Positions 27,012 through 35,809 of a stretch of 64,000 nucleotides of DNA are shown here, in pieces. The notes beneath the pieces are model-generated. The model searched no databases. It was not told the DNA's origin and saw only the letters and a program-made list of their open reading frames with translations. Positions within the stretch are counted from its first letter, which is position 1. The number at the start of each line of letters is the position of its first letter. The position numbers were made by a program, and so were the translations under genes. The stretch lies in NCBI RefSeq assembly GCF_003076455.1, contig NZ_CP020918.1, positions 3,694,001 to 3,758,000 on the forward strand. The letters are read 5' to 3'. Source of the stretch: Flavobacterium faecale. GTDB taxonomy: Bacteria; Bacteroidota; Bacteroidia; Flavobacteriales; Flavobacteriaceae.

Positions 27012-27257
27012 GAATTGATAATTAGCCTTTTTGGCATAATTAAAACGATGTTTTCTCGAGTCAAAACGACCAATTTTACTATCGAGAGTATCGTGAAGTC
27101 GCTCCATGTCATAAAGTTTCTTACTTTTGCAAACGGCATGCGAGCGGTTCTCACGTAAGCTTTAGATAGTACCTTTTTAGTCGAAAGATTTTAAAGATGG
27201 GTTTGGTCGCCCTTGACTCTAAAGTGTGAGGCCGCTCCTTGCTTTTTTGCAAGTATT
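27012..27257 (+). ncRNA. Candidate structured RNA with terminator
   Basis: No ORF follows the promoter, but paired segments fill the next 245 bp. Hairpin 1 pairs CGAT and TCTCGA with TCGAGA and ATCG (27046-27093). A second, branched stem pairs GAGCGG (27142-27147) with CCGCTC (27232-27237), CTCAC (27150-27154) with GTGAG (27226-27230), and CTTTAGA (27160-27166) with TCTAAAG (27218-27224), enclosing a GGG/CCC hairpin. CTTGC-TTTTTT-GCAAG at 27238-27253 could end the transcript, although its U-run lies in the loop. A second TAnnTTTG box at 27122-27129 might start a shorter form. I cannot assign a known RNA family. Confidence 0.5.
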
Positions 27258-27945
27258 CTTCATACCCGAAATACATCGTTCCATAACCATAAACCTATAA
27301 ATTATGAGAACGAAATTTTTATGTATTACTCCATGTATTCCACCTTAATTAACTACTAATATGTAGCTTGCCTTTAGCCGCCACTTACTGAAAAAAAAGG
27401 CTACTTAGCTTGAGATACACCCTTACAAGAGCAGCTTAATTCAGCAGTACTTTTATGTACAGATGAGTGAAATCCTGAGCAGCTATAAAATGAGATTTAT
27501 GAGCTATCATAATCCCATAATTATAAGTCACGGTAAACCTCAAGTACACTTAGCACTTAGATTTAAGCATTAATCTTTCAAACTCGCACTTTAAAAGTAT
27601 TGTCTTTATTTCTATTTTCCAAATGGTGAACTTAAGTTTTCAGAATATGTTTCGGGACGGGGAGCAAAAGGTCTCGTATTAGCAAAAAGGCACAATGGGC
27701 ATTTCTCAAAAGAATGTTGGCTAAAAGCATGCTATTATCCTTATAATCAAATGTAAAACAACAGACATGGGTTTGTAATTTATTAAACCTAAACACCTGC
27801 ACCGAAATATCCTTTGAATACAATGGACATAGTTTAATTTGAGTTAGTTATCATAAGGTGCAGGATGTTTTTAGTGAGTTTTTTGAATAGAATTGAAAAA
27901 AGACAATAGAGAACAGATAATCCATAACCTACAAAAATTGCATTG
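27258..27945. other. Long gene-free stretch before the SusC operon
   Basis: About 690 bp with many stops in all frames. The only structure noted is an 8-bp inverted repeat, CCTGCACC at 27796-27803 and GGTGCAGG at 27857-27864, followed by a T-rich run. No gene, tRNA or transposase remnant was recognised. Confidence 0.4.
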
Positions 27946-28035
27946 ATGAAATACTACAAACAAATACAAGCTACATTGATAGTGGCATTAATAGTAATAA
28001 TTTGCCTTTGGCTTTATGGCTGCGGCAGTTTTTAA
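27946..28035 (+). CDS. Very small possible membrane peptide or lipoprotein (29 aa)
   Basis: MKYYKQIQATLIVALIVIIC is a basic start plus hydrophobic helix, and the peptide ends LWLYGCGSF. The LYGC could be a lipobox. It lies 192 bp ahead of the SusC gene and might be a leader peptide. Only size and composition support it. Confidence 0.25.
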   Translation: MKYYKQIQATLIVALIVIICLWLYGCGSF

Positions 28036-28227
28036 ACTTGCAAAAACTATTACAACAATCCAAAACCGAAAACCGATAACAGAAAAAGCCTATGCCTTAA
28101 TAAAGTAACAAAAAAACAAGTCCCTTAGCGGCTCAACACAAAAAAAGTCCCCTAACTCGCCGGCAAGCAAAAGTAGAGGACCATAGTAAAACAAAACTCA
28201 CATTTCACCTAACCAAGAACCAAAATT

Positions 28228-31200
28228 ATGAAAAATAATTCATTAATCAAGGAGGTAAGGACAACGGTGTATTCCTTTATTTTAGGAATTTGCCTGTTCT
28301 CCTCCTCTGCCGTAGCCAATAACCACCTACTCTTTTCAAATTTTCAGCAACCTACCCAAAAAATTAGTGGTACAATCACTGATGGTATTGGCCCTATGCC
28401 TGGAGTTACTATTACCGTTAAAGGAACGTCCACTACTACTATCTCAGATTACAATGGCCAGTATACGATCACGGCCTCTCCTACTGATGTTCTTGTCTTT
28501 TCGTTCATGGGATTCAAGTCTGTAGAAGTAGTTATTAGTTCGCAAAAAACAGTTGACATCCAACTCAAGGAAGATGCTACCGCTCTTCAAGAAGTACGAG
28601 TCAATGCTGGTTACTATTCTGTAAAAGAAAAAGAGCGTACGGGAAGTATTGCTAAAATTTTGGCGAAAGAAATTGAAACGCAACCGGTAACTAATGTTCT
28701 GGCTGCCATGCAGGGAAGAATGGCGGGAGTTAATATTACGCAAACAACTGGTGTTTCTGGTGGGGGGTTTGACCTACAAATTCGGGGACAAAACAGCTTG
28801 AGGTCCGACGGTAATAGACCGCTATATATTATTAATGGTGTCCCTTATTCCAGCGATCCTGTGGGGTTTGGTGCTACCGCTACCGTAATGCCCTCCTTAA
28901 CGAGTCCGCTCAACAATTTGAATCCTGGCGATATTGAAAGTATCGAAGTCTTAAAAGATGCTGATGCCACAGCGATATATGGTTCACGTGGTGCCAATGG
29001 CGTCATACTTATTACAACCAAAAAAGGAAAGAAAGGCAAAACTACGTTCACCACCAACTATTCTAACGGAATTGGGAAAGTGACCCGCTTCATGAATTTG
29101 ATGAATACTGATCAATATTTAGAGATGCGTCGTGAAGCTTTCTCTAATGATGGATACACGACTTATCCAGCAAGTGCTTATGAAGTTAATGGTACATGGG
29201 ATCAAACTCGAAATACCAATTGGCAAAAAGTACTGACTGGTGGTACAGCTAACTTCATGAATTTGCAATCCTCTGTTTCAGGAGGTAATGAGCAGACTCA
29301 GTTTATCTTCAATGGAAGCTATAGCAATGAAACAACCGTTTTTCCTGCTAATTTTGGTTATAAAAAAGGAAATGCACGTATTAATTTGAATCATTCCTCC
29401 GAGAATAAAAAATTTGGCATCAACTTTTCTGCAGGTTACACGGTACAAGATAATAACCAACCCTCGACAGACTTAACCACCATTTCGCGAAAGCTAGCAC
29501 CCAACGCACCTGCTTTGTATGATGCAGCAGGAAATCTCAATTGGGAGAACAGCACTTGGGAAAATCCGCTAAGCCATCTGAATGGGAAATCCTTAAGCAA
29601 TACCTCTGACTTAGTTGCCAATGCAGTCTTATCTTATCAACTTCCATTTCAATTGGAATTTAAATCTAGCTTTGGCTATACGGATTTGAAACACAAAGAG
29701 AGTAGCACTTTCCCTTCTACTATTTATGATCCTGCCTATGGTTTAGGCAGTGAATTTTCTTCCTTATTTACAAATACTACAACGCGCCAATCTTGGATTA
29801 TAGAACCTCAACTCAATTGGCATACTAGTTTTGGAAAAGGCAAAATTTCCATATTGGCAGGTGGTACTTTCAATCAACTCAACGGGCAGCAACTGGTTTT
29901 AGCAGGAGAAGGATTTACTAGTAATAGTTTGATTTATGACTTGGCTTCCGCCTCAACTGTTACCATCATGAGCAGTGGTGGTACAGAGTATAAATACCAA
30001 GCCTTTTTTGGACGTGCTAATTTTAGTTGGTCTGACCAATATTTCTTGAATGTAACGGGTCGACGAGATGGATCAAGTCGTTTTGGACCAGGAAACAAGT
30101 TTGCTACTTTTGGGGCTGTAGGTGCCGCTTGGTTGTTTTCTAAAGCATCTTTTATAAAAGACAGTAACGGATCGTTTTTGAGTTTTGGAAAACTTCGTGC
30201 TAGTTATGGAACTACGGGAAGTGATCAAATTGGAGATTACCAATATTTAGATACGTATAGTTCCAATGGGAATCCCTACCAAGGAACGGTAGGGATTGAA
30301 ACCACACGACTCTTTAATCCCGACTTTGGATGGGAAAGCAACAAAAAGTTTGAGATCGCTACTGAACTCGGTTTTTTTAAAGATCGGATTTTTGTGACTG
30401 CCGGATGGTTTCGTAATACTTCATCTAATCAGTTGGTTGGTATTCCCTTGCCGGGGACCACGGGCTTTAGCAGTATTCAGGCTAATCTTGATGCTAGTGT
30501 ACAAAATAGTGGTATAGAATTGACGTTGCGAACTGTGAATTTTCAAAAGAAAAATTTTGGATGGAGTAGCAATTTCAATATTAGTGTTTTAAAAAATAAA
30601 TTACTTCGTTTTCCTGATTTAGCCAGTTCTACTTATGCCAATCAGTACGTTATTGGTGAACCGTTGAATATTGTAAAAGTTTATAACTATACAGGTCTAA
30701 ATTCAGTAACTGGATTGTATGAGTTTGAGGATTTTAATGGCGATGGTCTTTTTTCTGCTAAAGACGATAGGCAATATTTAGTAGATTTAAATCCTGATTT
30801 TTATGGTGGTTTGCAAAACCAACTCAACTATAAAGGTATTCAACTCGATTTCCTTTTTCAGTTTGTCAAACAACTCAACTACAATTCGGCTTCGTCACTT
30901 GGCTTGCCTGGTAGTAGGAACAATCAAACAACAGATGTACTGGATCGCTGGCAAAACCCAGGAGATTTAGGACCGTTTCAGCAATACAGTACTGGAGTGA
31001 ATACGGCGGTTAGTAGTGCTTTTACCCGATATCGTGACAGCAATGCTACTATAAGCGATGCCTCTTATATCCGTTTGAAGAATGTTTCCTTGAGTTATAC
31101 GCTGCCTTCTTATTGGCTAAAAGGTGTTACTTGTCAAATTAATTTACAAGCGCAAAACTTACTCACTTTTACGTCCTACAAAGGCGCAGATCCAGAGTTT

Positions 31201-31263
31201 AGAACTAGAGGAGTATTGCCTCCTTTGAAAATTATTACCACTGGCGTTCAATTAACTTATTAA
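28228..31263 (+). CDS. SusC/RagA-family TonB-linked outer-membrane transporter
   Basis: A 1011-residue outer-membrane transporter. Signal peptide to about residue 30; a carboxypeptidase-regulatory-like domain (about 42-115, ISGTITDGIGPMPGVTITVK); a plug (about 120-260) with TGVSGGGFDLQIRGQNSLR, PLYIINGVPY and ESIEVLKDADATAIYGSRGA, the diagnostic SusC wording; then the barrel. It forms a pedal-bin transporter with the SusD-like lipoprotein encoded 17 bp downstream. The third gene encodes an S9 peptidase rather than a glycosidase, so the substrate is more likely a peptide than a glycan. Confidence 0.9.
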   Translation: MKNNSLIKEVRTTVYSFILGICLFSSSAVANNHLLFSNFQQPTQKISGTITDGIGPMPGVTITVKGTSTTTISDYNGQYTITASPTDVLVFSFMGFKSVEVVISSQKTVDIQLKEDATALQEVRVNAGYYSVKEKERTGSIAKILAKEIETQPVTNVLAAMQGRMAGVNITQTTGVSGGGFDLQIRGQNSLRSDGNRPLYIINGVPYSSDPVGFGATATVMPSLTSPLNNLNPGDIESIEVLKDADATAIYGSRGANGVILITTKKGKKGKTTFTTNYSNGIGKVTRFMNLMNTDQYLEMRREAFSNDGYTTYPASAYEVNGTWDQTRNTNWQKVLTGGTANFMNLQSSVSGGNEQTQFIFNGSYSNETTVFPANFGYKKGNARINLNHSSENKKFGINFSAGYTVQDNNQPSTDLTTISRKLAPNAPALYDAAGNLNWENSTWENPLSHLNGKSLSNTSDLVANAVLSYQLPFQLEFKSSFGYTDLKHKESSTFPSTIYDPAYGLGSEFSSLFTNTTTRQSWIIEPQLNWHTSFGKGKISILAGGTFNQLNGQQLVLAGEGFTSNSLIYDLASASTVTIMSSGGTEYKYQAFFGRANFSWSDQYFLNVTGRRDGSSRFGPGNKFATFGAVGAAWLFSKASFIKDSNGSFLSFGKLRASYGTTGSDQIGDYQYLDTYSSNGNPYQGTVGIETTRLFNPDFGWESNKKFEIATELGFFKDRIFVTAGWFRNTSSNQLVGIPLPGTTGFSSIQANLDASVQNSGIELTLRTVNFQKKNFGWSSNFNISVLKNKLLRFPDLASSTYANQYVIGEPLNIVKVYNYTGLNSVTGLYEFEDFNGDGLFSAKDDRQYLVDLNPDFYGGLQNQLNYKGIQLDFLFQFVKQLNYNSASSLGLPGSRNNQTTDVLDRWQNPGDLGPFQQYSTGVNTAVSSAFTRYRDSNATISDASYIRLKNVSLSYTLPSYWLKGVTCQINLQAQNLLTFTSYKGADPEFRTRGVLPPLKIITTGVQLTY

Positions 31264-31280
31264 TCTAAAAACTAACTGTT

Positions 31281-32708
31281 ATGAAACCTATATTTAATCC
31301 AAAAAGTTTTTTATTTAAAATTCAAAAAAAGCGTATCCCTGTTATTTTTATGGGGTATAGCCTAGCTTGTATACTGTTACTAAGCGCTTGTGATAATTTT
31401 GTAGAAACGGATCAACCATCCTCACAACTTTCTACTCCTGTAGTTTTTGAAAGTCCAACTACCGCAACTGCAGCTATGGTCGCTATTTATGCCCAATTAC
31501 GAAGTTCTACTTTATTGACTGGTTCCCCTCTTGGACTTTCCAATCAAATGGGTCATTATGCCGATGAACTAACTTTTTACGGTGATTCCGAAAATTCTAC
31601 ATTTGGATTGTATACTAACAGTTTGCTGGCATCCAATGAAGCCGTTGCAACTTTATGGGCCAGTAGCTATCGGGTTGTTTATAATACTAATGCTATGCTG
31701 GAAGGTATTGCAGCCTCTAAAAGTTTATCCCAAGACAAAGCAAATCAGCTGACAGGTGAGGCACTATTTGTGCGAGCATTAGTCCATTTTTATTTGTTGA
31801 ATCTTTATGGCGAAATTCCATATATAACTACTACTGATTACAGACAAAATAGAGTTGCCTCTCGCCTACCAGTGGCTAAAGTTTATGAACTAATTATTGC
31901 TGATTTGGATAAGGCTTCCAGCTTGCTTCCTGAAAATGACGAAAGCGGAGAGCGGGTGCGACCGGACCAATATACTGCCCAAGCGCTACTTGCCAGAGTT
32001 TACTTATTTGATGAAAAATGGGCCGAAGCTTCTAATGTGGCTTCTGCAGTACTAAACAATACGGCAACTTATGCATTACAGGATGATCTCAATACCGTTT
32101 TCATGAACACCAGTAGCAGTACCATTTGGCAATTTTCCCCGTTTTTTTATGGTAGTGCAACAGAAGAAGGCAATCTCTATATTTTTACAGCTGGTCCTCC
32201 CCCTTTCACGGCTTTAAGCGATGCTCTTTTAAACTCTTTTGAGCCGATGGATCAACGCAAAATCAGTTGGACAACTGCTGTGAGCGACGGAAGCACGACT
32301 TGGTATTACGCCAGTAAATACAAGGACAATTCATCTGTTTCATTTTCTTTTGAATATTCCGTTGTTTTTCGATTAGAAGAGCAATATCTTATTCGTGCAG
32401 AAGCGAGAGCCCGTGCAGGAGACTTGATTGGTGCAAAAGAAGATCTAAATATCATTCGGAATCGAGCGGGATTACCAAATACGACAGCCATTTCGCAAGA
32501 TGAAATCTTAAATGCTTTAGTACAAGAACGGCGAGTAGAATTATTTACCGAACACGGACATCGTTTTTTTGATCTCAAACGCTACGGAAAGCTAGATAGC
32601 GCTTTGAGTAACAAGGTCGGTTGGAATACCACTGATGCCTTATTTCCCATACCCGAAACAGAACTGCTATTGAATCCCAATTTATCTCCTCAGAACTTAG
32701 GATACTAA
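31281..32708 (+). CDS. SusD/RagB-family lipoprotein
   Basis: A 475-residue surface lipoprotein that caps the SusC-like transporter and binds substrate. A lipobox (ACILLLSAC, cysteine at about residue 36) gives a mature N-terminus CDNFVETDQPSSQL. TPR-like helices are seen in GEALFVRALVHFYLLNLYGEIPY and ARVYLFDEKWAEA, and the C-terminal SusD signature RLEEQYLIRAEARARAGD, NIIRNRAGLPN and LVQERRVELFTEHGHRFFDLKRYG is clear. It is co-transcribed with SusC upstream and a peptidase downstream. Confidence 0.9.
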   Translation: MKPIFNPKSFLFKIQKKRIPVIFMGYSLACILLLSACDNFVETDQPSSQLSTPVVFESPTTATAAMVAIYAQLRSSTLLTGSPLGLSNQMGHYADELTFYGDSENSTFGLYTNSLLASNEAVATLWASSYRVVYNTNAMLEGIAASKSLSQDKANQLTGEALFVRALVHFYLLNLYGEIPYITTTDYRQNRVASRLPVAKVYELIIADLDKASSLLPENDESGERVRPDQYTAQALLARVYLFDEKWAEASNVASAVLNNTATYALQDDLNTVFMNTSSSTIWQFSPFFYGSATEEGNLYIFTAGPPPFTALSDALLNSFEPMDQRKISWTTAVSDGSTTWYYASKYKDNSSVSFSFEYSVVFRLEEQYLIRAEARARAGDLIGAKEDLNIIRNRAGLPNTTAISQDEILNALVQERRVELFTEHGHRFFDLKRYGKLDSALSNKVGWNTTDALFPIPETELLLNPNLSPQNLGY

Positions 32709-32718
32709 TTCATCTTTT

Positions 32719-35331
32719 ATGATAACTAGAAAAAAATATCAATCTCTGGGTCGCTCGTCTTCTCTTGTAAGACTGATACGCTTGTTACTTTTATCTAGCT
32801 CTAGCCTTTGTATGGCTCAGCTAAATCCTAAAAAAGCTGTAACAGCAGCTGATTATGCGCTTTGGGGAAAACTGACTCCCCAAAAACTCTCTGAAAATGG
32901 TACTTGGATTAGTTATAGCAGTAGCTATTCCTCGCATCAAGACACGTTGTTTGTAAAGAATACAGCGACCTTAAAAACTCATTTTTTTCCGAAAGGACAA
33001 CAAGGCAAGTTTAGCACCGAAGCTGTTTTTGCCTATTATTCAGCTCCGAATACCTTAGCAGTTTTTAATTTACAAACAGCTCAAATTACAATTTTGGAAA
33101 GTGTGAACGAATACTTTTTTACGACAGATGATCAATACCTTATCGTTGTTTCTGACTCTAAAAAGGATCAAAAAATACTTATTTGTTCGCCAAATGGGCA
33201 CATACTAAAAACAATTGATTCAATAAATACTTATTCTTTTAATACTGATAGTACTGTTCTTGCCATCACTTCTAAAAATAATACAGAGTCAATCGCTCAA
33301 TTGATATTCTTGAAGGAGAATTTTAGAACTCTAAAAATTATAAATAGCCCAAAGGAAAACTTTAGTAAAATGAAATGGAATAAAGGTGGTACTGCATTGG
33401 GTTTTTACGGTAGTTCATCAACAAATTCCCTCTTAAATCCTAAACTATATTACTATTCGGTTAGCGAGAGTAAATTACACTTTTTTGATTCTAATACCCA
33501 TCAAGAGTTCCCCAAAGACATGCTACTGTCAACTGATTCCGAAGCCCTAACTTTATCTGACGATGGTAATAAAGTATTTATTCAAACCTATAAAAAGACA
33601 GTCATTACTAAAGATACAGCTATGGTTTGGAATACTAAAGATCAATGGTTATACATACAACGACCACTAATGGAAAATTATACGTATAATGGTGTTTGGT
33701 TCCCAAAAAACAATCGTTTTTCACAAATTACCAATCATGCGATTTCTGGGATAATGCTGAACGGTTTGCAAAATGTAGCATTACTATTTGATTCAAGAAT
33801 CAATGAAGCACAGTTCAAGGAGTATAGAGAATTAGATTACTGGTTGATGGATCTCAAGACTGGTAAAAAGAAACTTTTTTTAGAAAAATACGCTAATGAT
33901 GGTACGCTGTTAGCATCACCAGAAGGAGATTATTTTTGTTATTTAAAAGATGGAGATTGGTGGGTATACAGCATTAGCAAAGCTTCTCACACAAATATTA
34001 CACAACATATAAGGTTCGAATTCTATGAGAAAAAGTATGTTTCAGGTGATAAAACCTATCCATTTGGATTCGCGGGTTGGAGTAAGGATGAACGTTCTTT
34101 ATTACTTTATGACGCCTTTGATGTTTGGGAAATTACACCAGATGGAAGGACTGCCAAAAGATTAACCAATGGTAGGGAAGATAATATCGTTTATAGAATA
34201 GTTTCGCAGCAACCTTCTCAACAAAAAACGAGTAACTTCAGTGGTTTCACGAGTGGTTATTTCAACTTAGACGATAACCTATATCTAAGTGCGGAGCGCA
34301 CTGACTTTAGTGATAGCGGTTATTCGGTATGGAACCGCAAAAGAGGTACTCAATCCCTTGTTTTTCAGCCTAAAAAAGTTGATTATTTGACTACTGCCAA
34401 AAATGGTTCTTCTTTTATGTATTTGGAACAAACTTTTGACCAATCACCCGCTCTCATGTTCAAAGCTGGAATGTTAGCATCACCAACTGTCGTTTACCAA
34501 AGTAACTTACAGCAACAGCATTATCTTTGGGGAAAGTCAAAAGCAATAACTTATAAAGATATTTCTGGAAATCATCTAAAAGGAGTTCTCAATTATCCCG
34601 CCAGTTATGACCCATTTAAAAAATATCCCATGATCGTTCGTTTATATGAGAATCAGGCACACAACTTGCACAAATATATCAATCCATCGCTTTACAATTC
34701 GGCTGGATTCAACGTGAGTAACTTAACTTCGCAGGGCTATTTCGTACTCTACCCAGATATTGTTTATCAAGTAGGTCAACCTGGACAATCTGCTTTGGAT
34801 TGTGTTTTAGCGGCTGTAAATGAAGCTCTTTCAACAGCATCTATCGCACCGACACATATTGGGCTTATTGGTCATTCTTTTGGCGGATACGAAACTAACT
34901 TTATTGTAACTCACAGCAATCGTTTTGCAGCAGCTGTTTCCGGTGCGGGAATTTCAGACTTTTACAGCCTGTATTTACGAACAAATGGAATTACGGGCAA
35001 GCCGAATTACTTTCGATTTGAATCACAACAGTTCAGGATGGGTACTTCTTTCTTTGACAATAAATGGGGATATCTGAATAATTCCCCTTTGTTTAATGCT
35101 CAACAGATGAATACTCCTCTTTTGTCCTGGACTGGAGAATCTGATACACAAATAGATTCTTCTCAAAGTATGCAATTTTTTATGGCGTTACGAAGACTTC
35201 AAAAAACGCACACCTTGTTAGTATACCCCAATGAAGAACATGGATTGGAAAAGAGAATTAACCAGCAACATTTGACACAGCAAATTGAAAAATGGTTTGC
35301 TCATTATTTAAAAAAAGGAGATTTGTTATAA
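32719..35331 (+). CDS. S9-family (prolyl oligopeptidase-like) serine peptidase
   Basis: An 870-residue exported peptidase. A signal peptide is likely (SLVRLIRLLLLSSSSLCMAQ). A beta-propeller-like region of about 570 residues is followed by an alpha/beta hydrolase domain (about 610-865). The catalytic triad is visible: serine in GLIGHSFGGYETN, aspartate in SWTGESDTQID and histidine in YPNEEHGLEK. S9 enzymes cut short peptides, which fits a SusC/SusD peptide-uptake system. The gene starts 10 bp after susD and is followed by a strong terminator, so the operon has three genes. Confidence 0.85.
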   Translation: MITRKKYQSLGRSSSLVRLIRLLLLSSSSLCMAQLNPKKAVTAADYALWGKLTPQKLSENGTWISYSSSYSSHQDTLFVKNTATLKTHFFPKGQQGKFSTEAVFAYYSAPNTLAVFNLQTAQITILESVNEYFFTTDDQYLIVVSDSKKDQKILICSPNGHILKTIDSINTYSFNTDSTVLAITSKNNTESIAQLIFLKENFRTLKIINSPKENFSKMKWNKGGTALGFYGSSSTNSLLNPKLYYYSVSESKLHFFDSNTHQEFPKDMLLSTDSEALTLSDDGNKVFIQTYKKTVITKDTAMVWNTKDQWLYIQRPLMENYTYNGVWFPKNNRFSQITNHAISGIMLNGLQNVALLFDSRINEAQFKEYRELDYWLMDLKTGKKKLFLEKYANDGTLLASPEGDYFCYLKDGDWWVYSISKASHTNITQHIRFEFYEKKYVSGDKTYPFGFAGWSKDERSLLLYDAFDVWEITPDGRTAKRLTNGREDNIVYRIVSQQPSQQKTSNFSGFTSGYFNLDDNLYLSAERTDFSDSGYSVWNRKRGTQSLVFQPKKVDYLTTAKNGSSFMYLEQTFDQSPALMFKAGMLASPTVVYQSNLQQQHYLWGKSKAITYKDISGNHLKGVLNYPASYDPFKKYPMIVRLYENQAHNLHKYINPSLYNSAGFNVSNLTSQGYFVLYPDIVYQVGQPGQSALDCVLAAVNEALSTASIAPTHIGLIGHSFGGYETNFIVTHSNRFAAAVSGAGISDFYSLYLRTNGITGKPNYFRFESQQFRMGTSFFDNKWGYLNNSPLFNAQQMNTPLLSWTGESDTQIDSSQSMQFFMALRRLQKTHTLLVYPNEEHGLEKRINQQHLTQQIEKWFAHYLKKGDLL

Positions 35332-35357
35332 TACCTAACAGATCATAATTCTAAAAA

Positions 35358-35391
35358 ACAATGCGGTTTCTTTCTGTAGAAACCGCATTGT
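35358..35391. terminator. Strong hairpin terminator after the S9 peptidase gene
   Basis: A perfect 14-bp inverted repeat, ACAATGCGGTTTCT and AGAAACCGCATTGT, with a 6-base loop. It sits between convergent genes and may serve both strands. The stem contains AATGCGG/CCGCATT, also seen in hairpins at 43.6, 45.2 and 46.4 kb. Confidence 0.75.
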
Positions 35392-35429
35392 CATTTACTA
35401 CTGCTCTTATTGGCAGCTAGTCCTACATT

Positions 35430-35708
35430 TTAATTGTTTTTATAAAGCGGTACATTACAAGTAGCAGCATTAGGAGTAGTTTTACCCCATAATCGTACTT
35501 CCTCCGTTCCGACTGTACAAAAGTCGCCAACAATATCTGAACACATGTTTGATATATTACAAGCCGATGAAGGGCTTGTATGTGTATATCCTTGTTTCAA
35601 TGCAAATGCTTTTGAATTTTTATTCATCGTATTTGAACTGAAAGCGCCAGTTACGGCTACTGCAATGACTGCCATTGGCATAATCATTTTTAAAATTTCT
35701 GTTTTCAT
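35430..35708 (-). CDS. DUF6520-type small exported protein
   Basis: A 92-residue exported protein: basic start, hydrophobic signal (IMPMAVIAVAVTGAFSS), then a short mature part with four cysteines (SACNISNMCSDIVGDFCTVG...ATCN) likely to form disulfides. This plan fits the flavobacterial DUF6520 peptides, which often lie near MauE-like membrane proteins as here. The role is unknown. A MauE-like redox partner could make or break the disulfides. Confidence 0.6.
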   Translation of the reverse strand: MKTEILKMIMPMAVIAVAVTGAFSSNTMNKNSKAFALKQGYTHTSPSSACNISNMCSDIVGDFCTVGTEEVRLWGKTTPNAATCNVPLYKNN

Positions 35709-35732
35709 AGTAATAAATTTAAAAATTAGGAT

Positions 35733-35801
35733 CTACTCTTTTAACAGGTTTTCGATCTTATCCCTGATAGCCGGCCGGTTATATTCTAGTACATAAGTCA
35801 T
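35733..35801 (-). CDS. Possible 22-aa peptide between the MauE-like and DUF6520 genes
   Basis: A short frame MTYVLEYNRPAIRDKIENLL begins 8 bp after the stop of the MauE-like gene and ends 24 bp before the DUF6520 start. Its tight placement in the operon is the only reason to list it. Confidence 0.25.
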   Translation of the reverse strand: MTYVLEYNRPAIRDKIENLLKE

Positions 35802-35809
35802 AGTACTCT

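Noticed and set aside
27122..27257. Assignment of the structured RNA to tmRNA, 6S, SRP or a known riboswitch
   Set aside because: None of the conserved sequences of those families that I know are present.
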